Origin: Sphingomonas sp. PAMC 26605
Lineage (GTDB): Bacteria; Pseudomonadota; Alphaproteobacteria; Sphingomonadales; Sphingomonadaceae
NCBI RefSeq assembly: GCF_000241485.1
Contig: NZ_JH584242.1
Coordinates: forward strand, 208,386 to 260,907
Direction: 5' to 3'
Length of the DNA: 52,522 bases
Part shown: positions 7,963 to 15,595 of the stretch, one piece after another
How positions within the stretch are numbered: position 1 is the first letter of the stretch
Layout: every line of letters starts with the position of its first letter
Notes under the pieces: model-generated
What the model was told of the DNA's origin: nothing
Seen by the model: the letters and a program-made list of their open reading frames with translations, nothing else
Databases searched by the model: none
Position numbers and translations under genes: made by a program

Positions 7963-7990
7963 TGATGCAAAATCTGTGAGTTTTGCATGA
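7963..7990 (+). repeat. 28-bp palindromic site 3 (10-8-10)
   Basis: Arms TGATGCAAAA and TTTTGCATGA with spacer TCTGTGAG. In reverse it matches the 5313 site core (CTCACA), so the two are inverted relative to each other. The truncated HNH frame begins directly after it. Confidence 0.6.
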
Positions 7991-8566
7991 AAACGGCGGA
8001 TCTGGCGTTTATCTTCCTTCCGACTTCGCCGATATCCGATCGACTGGCCTGAACTGTCGAAGCTGATCCGCTTCGGCCGCGCCAAAGGTCGCTGCGAGCA
8101 TTGCCAGCGTCCGCATGGTCGGCGGGTGTTCCACCTAGGCGATGGCCGCTGGTGGGACGCTGATCGCCGCCAATGGCGCGACGGGCGCGGACGGCGTGCG
8201 CGAGCGCCTGGCGCGGGTGTGGCGGCGATCGTCCGCGTCACGCGGGTCTATATCGCCTGTGCGCACCTGAACCACGATCCGACCGACAACGCGGCCCGCA
8301 ACCTCGCAGCGCTCTGCCAACGGTGCCACATGATCCATGACGCGGCGGAACACCGGCGCCGGCGATGGCTCAACGCCTATCGCCGGCGCGCACTGGGCGA
8401 TTTCTTGGCAGCAATCGAGCGGATGCCGGTCGTCACCGTGCGCCTGCCTACGACGCGAGGATCGTCACCCGCATGGGCCGAGACGCCGCAGGCGGCTCGG
8501 TCGGACGCCCGGCAGGCGGGAGATAGAGCCGTGCTCGCCAGGGCCGCGCCCGACCTCCTCGCCTAG
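7991..8566 (+). pseudogene. HNH endonuclease remnant trimmed at both ends
   Basis: The frame is open from a TGA inside palindrome 7963-7990. It shows HNH-family sequence: YPIDWPELSKLIRF, then GRCEHCQRPHGR (first Cys pair), CAHLNHDPTDN and NLAALCQRCHMIHD. There is no ATG, GTG or TTG between that TGA and GTG 8126, which already lies past the first CxxC, so the native start is missing. The last 38 or so codons are a translation of the structured repeat at 8453-8560, so the native C-terminus is also lost. An intact HNH protein would bind zinc and nick DNA. This copy is probably inactive. Confidence 0.6.
8453..8560 (+). ncRNA. Structured repeat motif, copy A (upstream of DUF3800)
   Basis: About 108 nt sharing long identical blocks with 10488-10588: GCGAGGATCGT, then ACCCG, then CGAGACGCC-loop-GGCGGCTCG, a variable hairpin, AGCCGTG and a C-rich 3' box. 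The central stem CGAG-A-CGCC / GGCG-G-CTCG keeps an A.G mismatch with a changing loop, which suggests RNA or ssDNA structure. It lies 92 nt before the DUF3800 start. Several RNA motifs are known to be associated with DUF3800 genes. Membership of any is not tested here. Confidence 0.5.
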
Positions 8567-8651
8567 CGATATGACACGGCGTTGATTGCAACGTGCTCAG
8601 GGATGGAAGAAGGTCGAGGCATAAGCAGCAAAAGGCAGCAACGAACCCATT

Positions 8652-9509
8652 ATGAGCTGGACCCTGTTCATCGACGAGTCCGGCCAGGACCAACGTCATT
8701 CGCCCTATGAGGTTCTAGCCGGGGTAGCGGTGGAGGACCGCAAGGTCTGGCCCTTGATCCGCGACCTGTCCGACGCCCAACAGCATATCTTCGGGATGCG
8801 GTTGTTCGAGGCTTATGGCCGCGAGGCGAAGGCGCAGAAGCTGCTCGATCGCAAGACGTTCAAGCACGCCGCGCAGCTCGGGCCTTTCGAGCATGTGCAG
8901 CGTATGCAGCTCGCTCGGGAACTGCTGATCGACGGCACCGCGGTCACGCGCGATCGGCTGACCGCATTGGGGCAGGCCAAGATCGAGTATTGCCGTTTCA
9001 GCCTCGATCTCGCGCGGCGGCACGGGGCGAAGGTGTTCGCCACGATCGTCCCGCAAGAAGCCCCGCGTCCCGAGCGGAGCGATGCGTTGCGCAAGGACTA
9101 TGCGTTCCTGTTCGAGCGGTTCTATTACTTCCTGAACGGTTCGCCCGGCGACCCCATGGGGTATCTGGTGTTCGACGAACTGGACCGCAGCGCCGCGCAC
9201 ATTCTGCTCGGTCAGGTGTCGAACTATTTCGTGAACACGCGCAACGGGCGGAGCCGATCGCGGCTCATCATCCCCGAGCCGTTCTTCGTCCACAGCGATC
9301 TCACCACGCTGATCCAGACCGCCGACATCGTGGCCTATGTCATCAGTTGGGGATTGCGCCTGCGTCGGATGACTGCGCCCGCGCGCGAGGAACTGCGCCC
9401 TCTGGCAGACCTGATTCACCGGCTGCAATTTACGCGCGACACGGAAGGGGGCGATCGGATTTACGGCTTGAAGCTGATCGACGATCTGAGGCCGAGGCCA
9501 TTGGCCTGA
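8652..9509 (+). CDS. DUF3800 family protein
   Basis: 285 residues. It begins SWTLFIDESGQDQ, the FIDESG signature of DUF3800, and later shows VFDELDRS and a C-terminal LTTLIQTADIVAYVISWG segment typical of the family. The conserved acidic residues suggest an RNase H-like nuclease fold, but the biochemical role of the family is unknown. Such proteins are common on mobile elements and near defence genes. The ATG at 8652 lacks a strong ribosome site (AGCAACGAACCCATT precedes it). It follows structured motif A and precedes a hairpin-rich stretch. Confidence 0.85.
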   Translation: MSWTLFIDESGQDQRHSPYEVLAGVAVEDRKVWPLIRDLSDAQQHIFGMRLFEAYGREAKAQKLLDRKTFKHAAQLGPFEHVQRMQLARELLIDGTAVTRDRLTALGQAKIEYCRFSLDLARRHGAKVFATIVPQEAPRPERSDALRKDYAFLFERFYYFLNGSPGDPMGYLVFDELDRSAAHILLGQVSNYFVNTRNGRSRSRLIIPEPFFVHSDLTTLIQTADIVAYVISWGLRLRRMTAPAREELRPLADLIHRLQFTRDTEGGDRIYGLKLIDDLRPRPLA

Positions 9510-9604
9510 AACGAAAGAAGGCAATGCTCGCGTTGCCGCGCACAAAGCCTCCGTCAACCGACATAGACGCGAAACCCTTACTTTTCAATTTCCAAATATC
9601 GCCC

Positions 9605-9690
9605 GCGCCGCCCGATCCCGATCGGGCGGCGCTCGCGGTCCCGCTAGGGGCAGCGGGCGCGACGGCCATGCAGGGCATGGCCGTCGCGCC
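9605..9690 (+). repeat. Two strong GC hairpins downstream of DUF3800
   Basis: 9605-9632 is a perfect 13-bp inverted repeat with a 2-nt loop (core CCGCCCGATC / GATCGGGCGG). 9656-9690 is a 16-bp inverted repeat with a 3-nt loop (core GACGGCCATGC / GCATGGCCGTC). There is no U-tract. They may stop transcription or protect the 3' end of the DUF3800 transcript. Confidence 0.5.
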
Positions 9691-9725
9691 GGCGATAGGC
9701 CCGGTCCGAAGGGCAACGCTGATGG

Positions 9726-9754
9726 AAAAGGGGGTCCGACCGAAGCCAGACCCC
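9726..9754 (-). terminator. Intrinsic terminator of the 9765-9932 gene
   Basis: On the minus strand GGGGTC pairs with GACCCC around a CTTCG-type loop and is followed by CTTTTTCC. It begins 10 bp past the stop codon of the 55-aa gene. Confidence 0.7.
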
Positions 9755-9764
9755 TTGTCCTCGA

Positions 9765-9932
9765 TCACGCCATTTCGTCGTCGGCCATCTCGTCACCCTC
9801 CACACCCTCAAAGCCGTCGCCGTCCATGTCGGGGTCGAAGCTCTCCGAGTCGCGCTCGGGCTGGTCGAACGCGCCGACCTTCATCGGGGCGGGAAGGCGA
9901 AGCTGCGACAGTTTGGGGTGGATGATAGCCAT
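9765..9932 (-). CDS. Small acidic protein, 55 aa
   Basis: The protein starts MAIIHPKLSQLRLPAPMKVG and ends in an Asp/Glu-rich tail (DMDGDGFEGVEGDEMADDEMA-like). An AGGAG ribosome site lies 9 bases before ATG 9932, and a clear terminator follows. No family recognised. It is the second gene of a minus-strand pair with 9978-10169. The strong acidity could suit DNA mimicry or protein binding, which is only a guess. Confidence 0.6.
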   Translation of the reverse strand: MAIIHPKLSQLRLPAPMKVGAFDQPERDSESFDPDMDGDGFEGVEGDEMADDEMA

Positions 9933-9977
9933 GATGAAAACTCCTGATCTGCGATAATTCGGTTGGTTGGTGACGGG

Positions 9978-10169
9978 TCAGCCTTCGAGGCTTGCGAGTT
10001 CGTCAAACTCGGCCGATGCGCGCGCCGCGCTGCCGCCCGCGTAGGTCACGCCGCTGCGAGGATAGAAGAATACCCGCTCGTTTTTACGGTAGGGGGTGCC
10101 GTCTGCGCTGGTGCCGTCCGCTTTCGCCCGCTTCCAATAAGGATCGCCCGTGTATCGAGTGTAAGCCAC
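9978..10169 (-). CDS. Small basic protein, 63 aa
   Basis: Starts at GTG 10169 (AYTRYTGDPYWKRAKADG...), with AGGA sites just upstream, and includes RKNERVFFYPRSGVTY. The arrangement resembles short conserved hypothetical proteins of sphingomonad plasmids. Function unknown. It is paired with the acidic 55-aa gene 45 bp downstream, so the two probably share one transcript ending at 9726. Confidence 0.6.
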   Translation of the reverse strand: MAYTRYTGDPYWKRAKADGTSADGTPYRKNERVFFYPRSGVTYAGGSAARASAEFDELASLEG

Positions 10170-10291
10170 TGTCCTGTTTCCTTTCTTTCGAGGCGCAGCC
10201 GGTCGCTGCTGCAACCGGCTCTGCCTCTCCGGCGAGGAGCGGGATGGGGAGGGAGGAGGAAAATCGATGGCCTGGTGCGGGCAGGCCGCCT

Positions 10292-10485
10292 AGCGCGGCC
10301 GACACCCCAAAGGGTGTCGGGTGCCGCGCTTGGCGGACCACACGGGGCTGTCTATTTTCCTTCGGGAACGAAAGGGCAGCAGCCCTTGGTGTTCCCCGTG
10401 CTGGCGGTCCTCCGGGGGAGGACCGCGGCACCAACGGACTTTCGTCGCGCCTGGGCGCGTCCATAGGTGTGCCACGTGGCACACC
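10292..10485 (+). repeat. Array of four strong hairpins
   Basis: Four inverted repeats lie within 194 bp: 10292-10330 (AGCGCGGC plus CGACACCC arms), 10364-10396 (GGGAAC and AAGGGC arms), 10404-10426 (10-bp stem GCGGTCCTCC, 3-nt loop) and 10466-10485 (perfect 20-bp palindrome of GGTGTGCCAC). The structured motif B follows at once. The DNA between 10170 and 10604 otherwise has no gene. Confidence 0.6.
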
Positions 10486-10487
10486 TC

Positions 10488-10588
10488 ACGCGAGGATCGT
10501 TACCCGAATAGGACGAGACGCCTCAGGCGGCTCGGTCAGCCCTTTAGGCTGATATAGCCGTGTCCGTCCGGACCGCGCACTACTCCCC
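10488..10588 (+). ncRNA. Structured repeat motif, copy B (upstream of WYL/Hma)
   Basis: Matches copy A block for block: GCGAGGATCGT, ACCCG, CGAGACGCC-TCA-GGCGGCTCG, a different variable hairpin (CAGCC-CTTTA-GGCTG), TATAGCCGTG and a C-rich 3' box. It ends just before a possible -35 (TTGACG 10589-10594), so it may not be part of the WYL mRNA leader. Confidence 0.5.
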
Positions 10589-10624
10589 TTGACGCTCTTG
10601 CTAGATGGGAATAGAAACTAATCG

Positions 10625-10658
10625 CGTCGCCTATATATCTCCATATAGTTTGGCGACG
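10625..10658 (+). promoter_or_regulatory. Nested inverted repeat, likely WYL-regulator operator
   Basis: Outer arms CGTCGCC (10625-10631) and GGCGACG (10652-10658) enclose inner arms CTATAT and ATATAG. It lies 19 bp before GTG 10677 and just after a weak TTGACG-N17-TAGAAA promoter. BrxR/CapW-type WYL repressors bind such inverted repeats in their own promoters, so autorepression is likely. Confidence 0.55.
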
Positions 10659-10676
10659 GTTGCGAGGGGTAATCTG

Positions 10677-11561
10677 GTGCTGGAAGGCTCGACAGGATTG
10701 AAATGGGGCGTCGAACGACGCCTCGAGTTCATCGAGTTTCGCCTTTTCTGGGAAGGGGGCGTCAACCGATCAGACATCATCAACATGTTCGACGTGTCTG
10801 TGCCGCAAGCCTCCAAGGATTTGACGCTCTACCAAGAGCATGCCCCGCACAACGCGATCTATGACAAGAGTGCCAAGCGTTACGTCGCGAGCGAAAAGTT
10901 CGCACCGCGCTTTCTGACGCCCGATCCTAGCAGCTATCTGTCTCGCCTTCGATCGGTGGCCGAAGGTTTGGTCGATCTTTCGGACTCCTGGATCACGCAG
11001 GTTCCAGACACCGATATTGCCCTCACGCCACGTCGAGACATCGACCCAGATGTGCTGCGGACGGTGTTGAGCGCGGTCCGTGATCGCAAGTCGGTCGATG
11101 TTCACTATCAGTCGATGAGCAAGGAGAGGCCCGATCCCGCTTGGCGGCGGATCACGCCGCACGCCTTCGGCTATGACGGCTTCCGTTGGCATGGCCGTGC
11201 CTATTGTCACGTGACCGACAGGTTCAAGGACTTCCTGTTACCGCGAATACTAGGCGTCGGTGAGATGGGTGAAGGCAGTTCCGACCCGCTCGACGACGTT
11301 CTGTGGCAGGAGCGTTTCGGCGTGCAAATCGGGCCTCACCCTGATTTGACCGTCAGCCAGAAGGCGGTCGTTGCCAAGGATTTCAGCATGGAAGGTGGCG
11401 CGGCCGTTCTGACGGTGCGCTACGCCATGCTGTTCTATGTCCTGAAGCGGTTGGGGTTGCTCGACGACGCGACGAAGCGCCCTGCGCGCAGTCAGCATAT
11501 CGTCGTCACCAACTGGAACGACACCGAAGCTGCGCTGCGAAAAGCCGAGTACGCGGCATGA
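10677..11561 (+). CDS. BrxR/CapW-type WYL transcriptional regulator
   Basis: 294 residues. It has an N-terminal winged helix (VERRLEFIEFRLFWEGGVNR, then SVPQASKDLTLYQ), a central WYL domain (AVRDRKSVDVHYQSMS ... ITPHAFGYDGFRWHGRAYCH) and a C-terminal dimerisation part, the layout of BrxR/CapW repressors that control defence loci. GTG 10677 is chosen over ATG 10605 because GAGGGG lies 7 bases before it and a long inverted repeat (10625-10658) would otherwise sit inside the gene. It is followed after 30 bp by the helicase and likely silences the Hma operon until phage signals appear (inference). Confidence 0.8.
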   Translation: MLEGSTGLKWGVERRLEFIEFRLFWEGGVNRSDIINMFDVSVPQASKDLTLYQEHAPHNAIYDKSAKRYVASEKFAPRFLTPDPSSYLSRLRSVAEGLVDLSDSWITQVPDTDIALTPRRDIDPDVLRTVLSAVRDRKSVDVHYQSMSKERPDPAWRRITPHAFGYDGFRWHGRAYCHVTDRFKDFLLPRILGVGEMGEGSSDPLDDVLWQERFGVQIGPHPDLTVSQKAVVAKDFSMEGGAAVLTVRYAMLFYVLKRLGLLDDATKRPARSQHIVVTNWNDTEAALRKAEYAA

Positions 11562-11591
11562 GTAGAGACATAGAGCCGGCAGGGGGTTGGC

Positions 11592-14500
11592 GTGGCTAAG
11601 CTTGAAGAGATCCGCAACGGCGCATCCGTGCGCGGTATTGCCTCGTCGCAGGTAGCGCAAATCCTGTCGGTGGACTGGATCGGCGATCAGGCGATCAACG
11701 TCGTCTATCGGGATCTGAACGGCGCCGTCGCCGAAGCCGTGCTCTATCGAGACGACGAACACCGCCTCCATGTCGAAGTGAACGGCCGACCCTGGTCGTT
11801 CGATGGCGACGGTGCGCTGCTGCGTCTCGTCACCGAGGCGAACCGGATCAAGCTCGCTCACTACTTCGATCCCTATCTGGCGATCCACACCAGCTTGGTC
11901 GACCCGCTCCCCCACCAGATTTCGGCCGTTTATGGCGAGATGCTGCCGCGTCAGCCGCTCCGCTTCCTGCTCGCTGACGATCCCGGCGCGGGCAAGACGA
12001 TCATGGCTGGCCTCTTGATCAAGGAGCTGATCGCCCGCAGCGACCTTGAACGCTGCCTCGTCGTGGCACCGGGCAGCCTGGTCGAGCAATGGCAGGATGA
12101 GCTTGGTCAGAAGTTCAATCTCGAGTTCGACATTTTGAACCGCGACATCATCGAAACGTCGCGGTCGGGTAATCCGTTCGAGGATCGCCATAGGCTTATT
12201 GTTCGCCTCGATGTCCTGGCTCGCAACGAGGAGCTGCAAGCCAAACTGGCGAGCGCGCGGGAATGGGACCTGATCATTTGCGATGAGGCGCATCGCATGT
12301 CGGCAACCTATTTCGGCGGGGACGTCAAATATACGAAACGCTATCAGGTGGGACAGAAGCTCGGCGAAGCCTGCCGCCACCTGCTGCTGATGTCGGCCAC
12401 GCCGCACAACGGCAAGGAAGAGGACTTCCAGCTTTTCATGGCCCTCCTCGACGCCGATCGCTTCGAGGGGCGCTTCCGCGACGGCGTGCATTACGCCGAC
12501 ACTGCGGACATGATGCGTCGCCTCACTAAGGAAGAGTTGCTTCGCTTCGATGGACGGCCGCTCTTCCCTGAGCGCCGCGCCTACACCGTCAAGTATCAGC
12601 TCTCCGAGCTGGAGGCGGCGCTCTATACCGCCGTCACCGAGTATGTTCGCACGGAGATGAACCGTGTGCAGCGGTTCGCGGAAGTGGATGGCAAAAAGCG
12701 CAACAATGTCGGCTTCGCGCTGCAGATCCTGCAGCGTCGTCTCGCTTCCTCGCCGGCGGCGATCTACCAGTCACTGAAGCGACGGCGCGAGCGGCTAGAA
12801 AACGAGTTGAGTGAAGCCCGTCTGGCGAGCGCAGGACGCAGGGTTGGCTTTGCCGCACCGGACATCAACGCCGACGTCCTCAAGAACATGGACGAGTATG
12901 GTCAGGACGAGATCGACGATCTTGAGGATCTGATCGCGACTGGCGCGACGACCGCAGAAACGGTCGAGCAGCTCGCCCTGGAAGTGGACACCCTCAAGGG
13001 CCTTGAGACGATGGCCCTTGGCGTCCTGCGCTCAGGACTCGATGCCAAGTGGACCCAGCTCAACAGCATTCTGGATGATGATCTGATGGTCGATGCCGAC
13101 GGTAATCGGCGCAAATTGATCATTTTCACCGAGCCGAAGGACACGCTGCACTATCTGCTCGATAAGGTTCGCGCCCGGATCGGCAACCCCGACGCGGTCG
13201 ACGTGATCCACGGCGGCGTATCGCGGGAAGAGCGGCGCAAGGTCATCGAACGGTTCATGCAGGACCGCGATATGCTGGTGCTGATCGCCAATGACGCAGC
13301 CGGCGAAGGTGTGAACCTTCAGCGCGGCCATCTGATGGTCAACTACGATCTGCCGTGGAATCCGAACAAGATCGAGCAACGGTTTGGGCGCATCCATCGG
13401 ATCGGTCAGACCGAAGTCTGCCATCTGTGGAATATCGTCGCGGCAGACACGCGGGAAGGCGAGGTCTATGCGCGATTGCTTGAGAAGCTCGAGGCTGCGC
13501 GCGAGGCGTTGGGTGGTCGCGTCTATGACGTTCTAGGCGAGCTTTTCGAAGGCACGGCGCTGAAGGATCTGCTGTTTCAGGCGATCCAGTATGGCGAACA
13601 GGAGGATGTGAAGGCGCGCCTCTTTCGCCAGGTCGATGGGGCTGTCGATCAGGATCATCTGCTGGAGCTGCTGCAACGGCGTGCGCTCACCAACGACACC
13701 ATGCCCGAAGCTAAGGTGCAGGAGCTTCGTCTGGAGATGGAGCGCGCCGAAGCGCAGCGCCTTCAGCCGCACCACGTCCAGAGCTTCTTCGTGGAGGCGT
13801 TTCAGCACCTTGGTGGCCGTATGAAGCGGCGTGAAGAAGGGCGCTGGGAAATCACTCACGTGCCGGTTCGCATCCGCGAGCGCGATCGTCAGATCGGCAC
13901 GGGCGCTCCGATCCAGAAAAAGTATGAGCGGATTTGCTTCGAAAAGAGCCGGATCAACCAGCAACCCGTCGCGACCTTCGTCTGTCCGGGCCATCCGCTG
14001 CTAGAAGCCGTGATCAGCGTCGTGCGCGAGCAATACGAGCAGATCATGCGCCAAGGAGCGGTCTTGGTCGACGATCTGGATACCGGCACCGCGCTGTCAG
14101 CCGTGTTCCTTCTTGAACACAGCATTCAGGATGGCAGGACAACCAGCGCCGGCAAACCGCATGTCGTATCCGAACGGCTACAGTTCGCTGCGATCGACAA
14201 AGCGGGTCGCGCCGTGAACGCGGGGATCGCGCCACACCTCAATCTGCGCCCGGCAACGCCGGATGAAATCGCCAGCGTTCGCCCATTCTTGGACGAGGAT
14301 TGGCTGACGACGGAGCTTGAAAAGACGGCCGTCCAGTTCGCGACCGTGGAGCTGGCACAAGCGCACATCGCGGAAGTCCGCGCACGACGCCTACCGGAGA
14401 TCGAAAAGGTCGAGCATGAAGTTCGAGCGCGCCTCAAGAAAGAGATCAACTATTGGGATTCGCGCGCTTTCGAGCTGAAGGAGGAAGAGAAGGCCGGCAA

Positions 14501-15110
14501 GAAAACGCGCCTAAGCTGGCAGAATGCCCAGCGCCGCGCCGAGGATCTAGCCGAGCGACAAAAGCGCCGCATGGGGCAGTTGGAGCAGGAACGCTTCATT
14601 TCATCGCAACCGCCGCGAGTACGTGGCGGGATGGTGGTAATCCCGCGCGGATTGCTGGACGCGCAAGCTTCGCCCAGCCGTGGCCCGCTCGGCGGGGCAC
14701 CTCAGAGTTTCGCGGCCGATGCCGCCGCCCGGCGCCTGATCGAGCTGGCGGCGATGGATGCTGTTATCGCGACGGAGCGGACCCTCGGAAACGTCCCGAC
14801 CGACGTATCCGCGCAGAAGATCGGCTACGACGTTGTTTCCTATGATCCGGCCACCAAGCACCTCCGCTTCATTGAGGTGAAGGGACGGATACAGGGCGCG
14901 GACACCGTGATGATCACGCGGCAGGAGGTGATCACGTCGCTTCACGAGCCCGACAAATACATCCTCGCCGTCGTTCATGTGGAAAACGGGGAGGCCGGCG
15001 CGCCGCGCTATGTCCGCGGAGCCTTGTCGGATCACGAGCCCGCGTTCGAGCATACCGCGATACAGTTCAACCTAGCTCGCCTTATGGAGCGGGCGGAGGC
15101 CCCCCGATGA
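11592..15110 (+). CDS. SNF2-like helicase with DUF3883 (Hma/DISARM-type)
   Basis: 1172 residues. Superfamily 2 motor: Walker A DDPGAGKTIMAG near residue 130, DEAH box (IICDEAHRMS) near 230, motif III LMSATPHNG, and motif VI QRFGRIHRIGQ near 600. The C-terminal 115 residues form a DUF3883 domain (IGYDVVSYDPATKHLRFIEVKGR), related to restriction-nuclease folds with a candidate E-x-K. DrmD-like helicases of DISARM share this build. Here the partners (DUF1156, DUF499) point to the Hma system instead. The ATGA at 15107-15110 overlaps the next gene. The start is at 11592 (GTG), after a GGGGG-type ribosome site. Confidence 0.85.
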   Translation: MAKLEEIRNGASVRGIASSQVAQILSVDWIGDQAINVVYRDLNGAVAEAVLYRDDEHRLHVEVNGRPWSFDGDGALLRLVTEANRIKLAHYFDPYLAIHTSLVDPLPHQISAVYGEMLPRQPLRFLLADDPGAGKTIMAGLLIKELIARSDLERCLVVAPGSLVEQWQDELGQKFNLEFDILNRDIIETSRSGNPFEDRHRLIVRLDVLARNEELQAKLASAREWDLIICDEAHRMSATYFGGDVKYTKRYQVGQKLGEACRHLLLMSATPHNGKEEDFQLFMALLDADRFEGRFRDGVHYADTADMMRRLTKEELLRFDGRPLFPERRAYTVKYQLSELEAALYTAVTEYVRTEMNRVQRFAEVDGKKRNNVGFALQILQRRLASSPAAIYQSLKRRRERLENELSEARLASAGRRVGFAAPDINADVLKNMDEYGQDEIDDLEDLIATGATTAETVEQLALEVDTLKGLETMALGVLRSGLDAKWTQLNSILDDDLMVDADGNRRKLIIFTEPKDTLHYLLDKVRARIGNPDAVDVIHGGVSREERRKVIERFMQDRDMLVLIANDAAGEGVNLQRGHLMVNYDLPWNPNKIEQRFGRIHRIGQTEVCHLWNIVAADTREGEVYARLLEKLEAAREALGGRVYDVLGELFEGTALKDLLFQAIQYGEQEDVKARLFRQVDGAVDQDHLLELLQRRALTNDTMPEAKVQELRLEMERAEAQRLQPHHVQSFFVEAFQHLGGRMKRREEGRWEITHVPVRIRERDRQIGTGAPIQKKYERICFEKSRINQQPVATFVCPGHPLLEAVISVVREQYEQIMRQGAVLVDDLDTGTALSAVFLLEHSIQDGRTTSAGKPHVVSERLQFAAIDKAGRAVNAGIAPHLNLRPATPDEIASVRPFLDEDWLTTELEKTAVQFATVELAQAHIAEVRARRLPEIEKVEHEVRARLKKEINYWDSRAFELKEEEKAGKKTRLSWQNAQRRAEDLAERQKRRMGQLEQERFISSQPPRVRGGMVVIPRGLLDAQASPSRGPLGGAPQSFAADAAARRLIELAAMDAVIATERTLGNVPTDVSAQKIGYDVVSYDPATKHLRFIEVKGRIQGADTVMITRQEVITSLHEPDKYILAVVHVENGEAGAPRYVRGALSDHEPAFEHTAIQFNLARLMERAEAPR

Positions 15111-15595
15111 TCATCAAGGATTTCGCCATCTTAGCGCCGGTGCCGTTGGAACACCTCCAATCAGGCACTCAAATCGCTCATGACACTGGTTTCGTCGCCT
15201 TCGGATCACGCAAATGGGAGCTTTTCCGGCAGATCGATGAGATGCGGGCGGGTAGCCCTGTGCCTGTCCTTATCTACCCCTCTCATGAGGACGTACCGGC
15301 CAAAGCCAGCTTCGTCGTGTCATGGAAAGGTTGGTATGTAGGATCAGAGGAGGCCCCAAAGGGGCGGCACTCCACCGGCATGACGCACCGTCCACCGACC
15401 ACCGGGCAGTACGAAGGCGACAATCAGGGTCATTGGGCCGTGTTTTGGCATGTTCAAGGCTTGGTCGAGCTGCCGCCAGCGCAGCGTCTTCCGATCTCGG
15501 CGATACAAACCATCAAGGGTGGCTGGCGCAAGGAAGCGCCGCCACGGGGGCCTGAGTTGGTCGCCACGCCCTCAACGATAGAGTTTTCACTATGA
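15107..15595 (+). CDS. Unknown 162-aa protein embedded in the Hma operon
   Basis: Not recognised with certainty. The sequence is beta-rich with many Trp residues (VSWKGWYVG, HWAVFWHVQGLVELPP), which recalls small PUA/EVE/ASCH-like barrels that bind modified bases or RNA. This is a weak impression only. It overlaps both neighbours by ATGA (15107-15110 and 15592-15595), so it is co-translated with the helicase and methylase and probably works with them or is a passenger effector. Confidence 0.7.
   Translation: MIIKDFAILAPVPLEHLQSGTQIAHDTGFVAFGSRKWELFRQIDEMRAGSPVPVLIYPSHEDVPAKASFVVSWKGWYVGSEEAPKGRHSTGMTHRPPTTGQYEGDNQGHWAVFWHVQGLVELPPAQRLPISAIQTIKGGWRKEAPPRGPELVATPSTIEFSL

Noticed and set aside
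4542..7990. 28-bp palindromes as XerCD dif/pdif sites
   Set aside because: Length fits (28 bp), but the arms do not resemble known XerC/XerD arms such as TTATGTTAAAT; a serine recombinase is adjacent instead.
4542..7990. 28-bp palindromes as ordinary terminators only
   Set aside because: Conserved arm sequence, fixed spacing, inverted pair orientation and coincidence with a truncated gene favour a protein-binding or recombination site, although the 7413 copy could still terminate transcription.
8715..9557. 280-codon minus-strand open frame
   Set aside because: Antisense of the DUF3800 gene, which carries the FIDESG signature.
10605..10676. ATG 10605 as the WYL regulator start
   Set aside because: No ribosome site, and it would place a 34-bp operator-like inverted repeat inside the gene; GTG 10677 has GAGGGG at ideal spacing.
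11250..12491. 413-codon minus-strand open frame
   Set aside because: Shadow over the WYL and helicase genes, created by high GC and codon bias; no recognisable domain.
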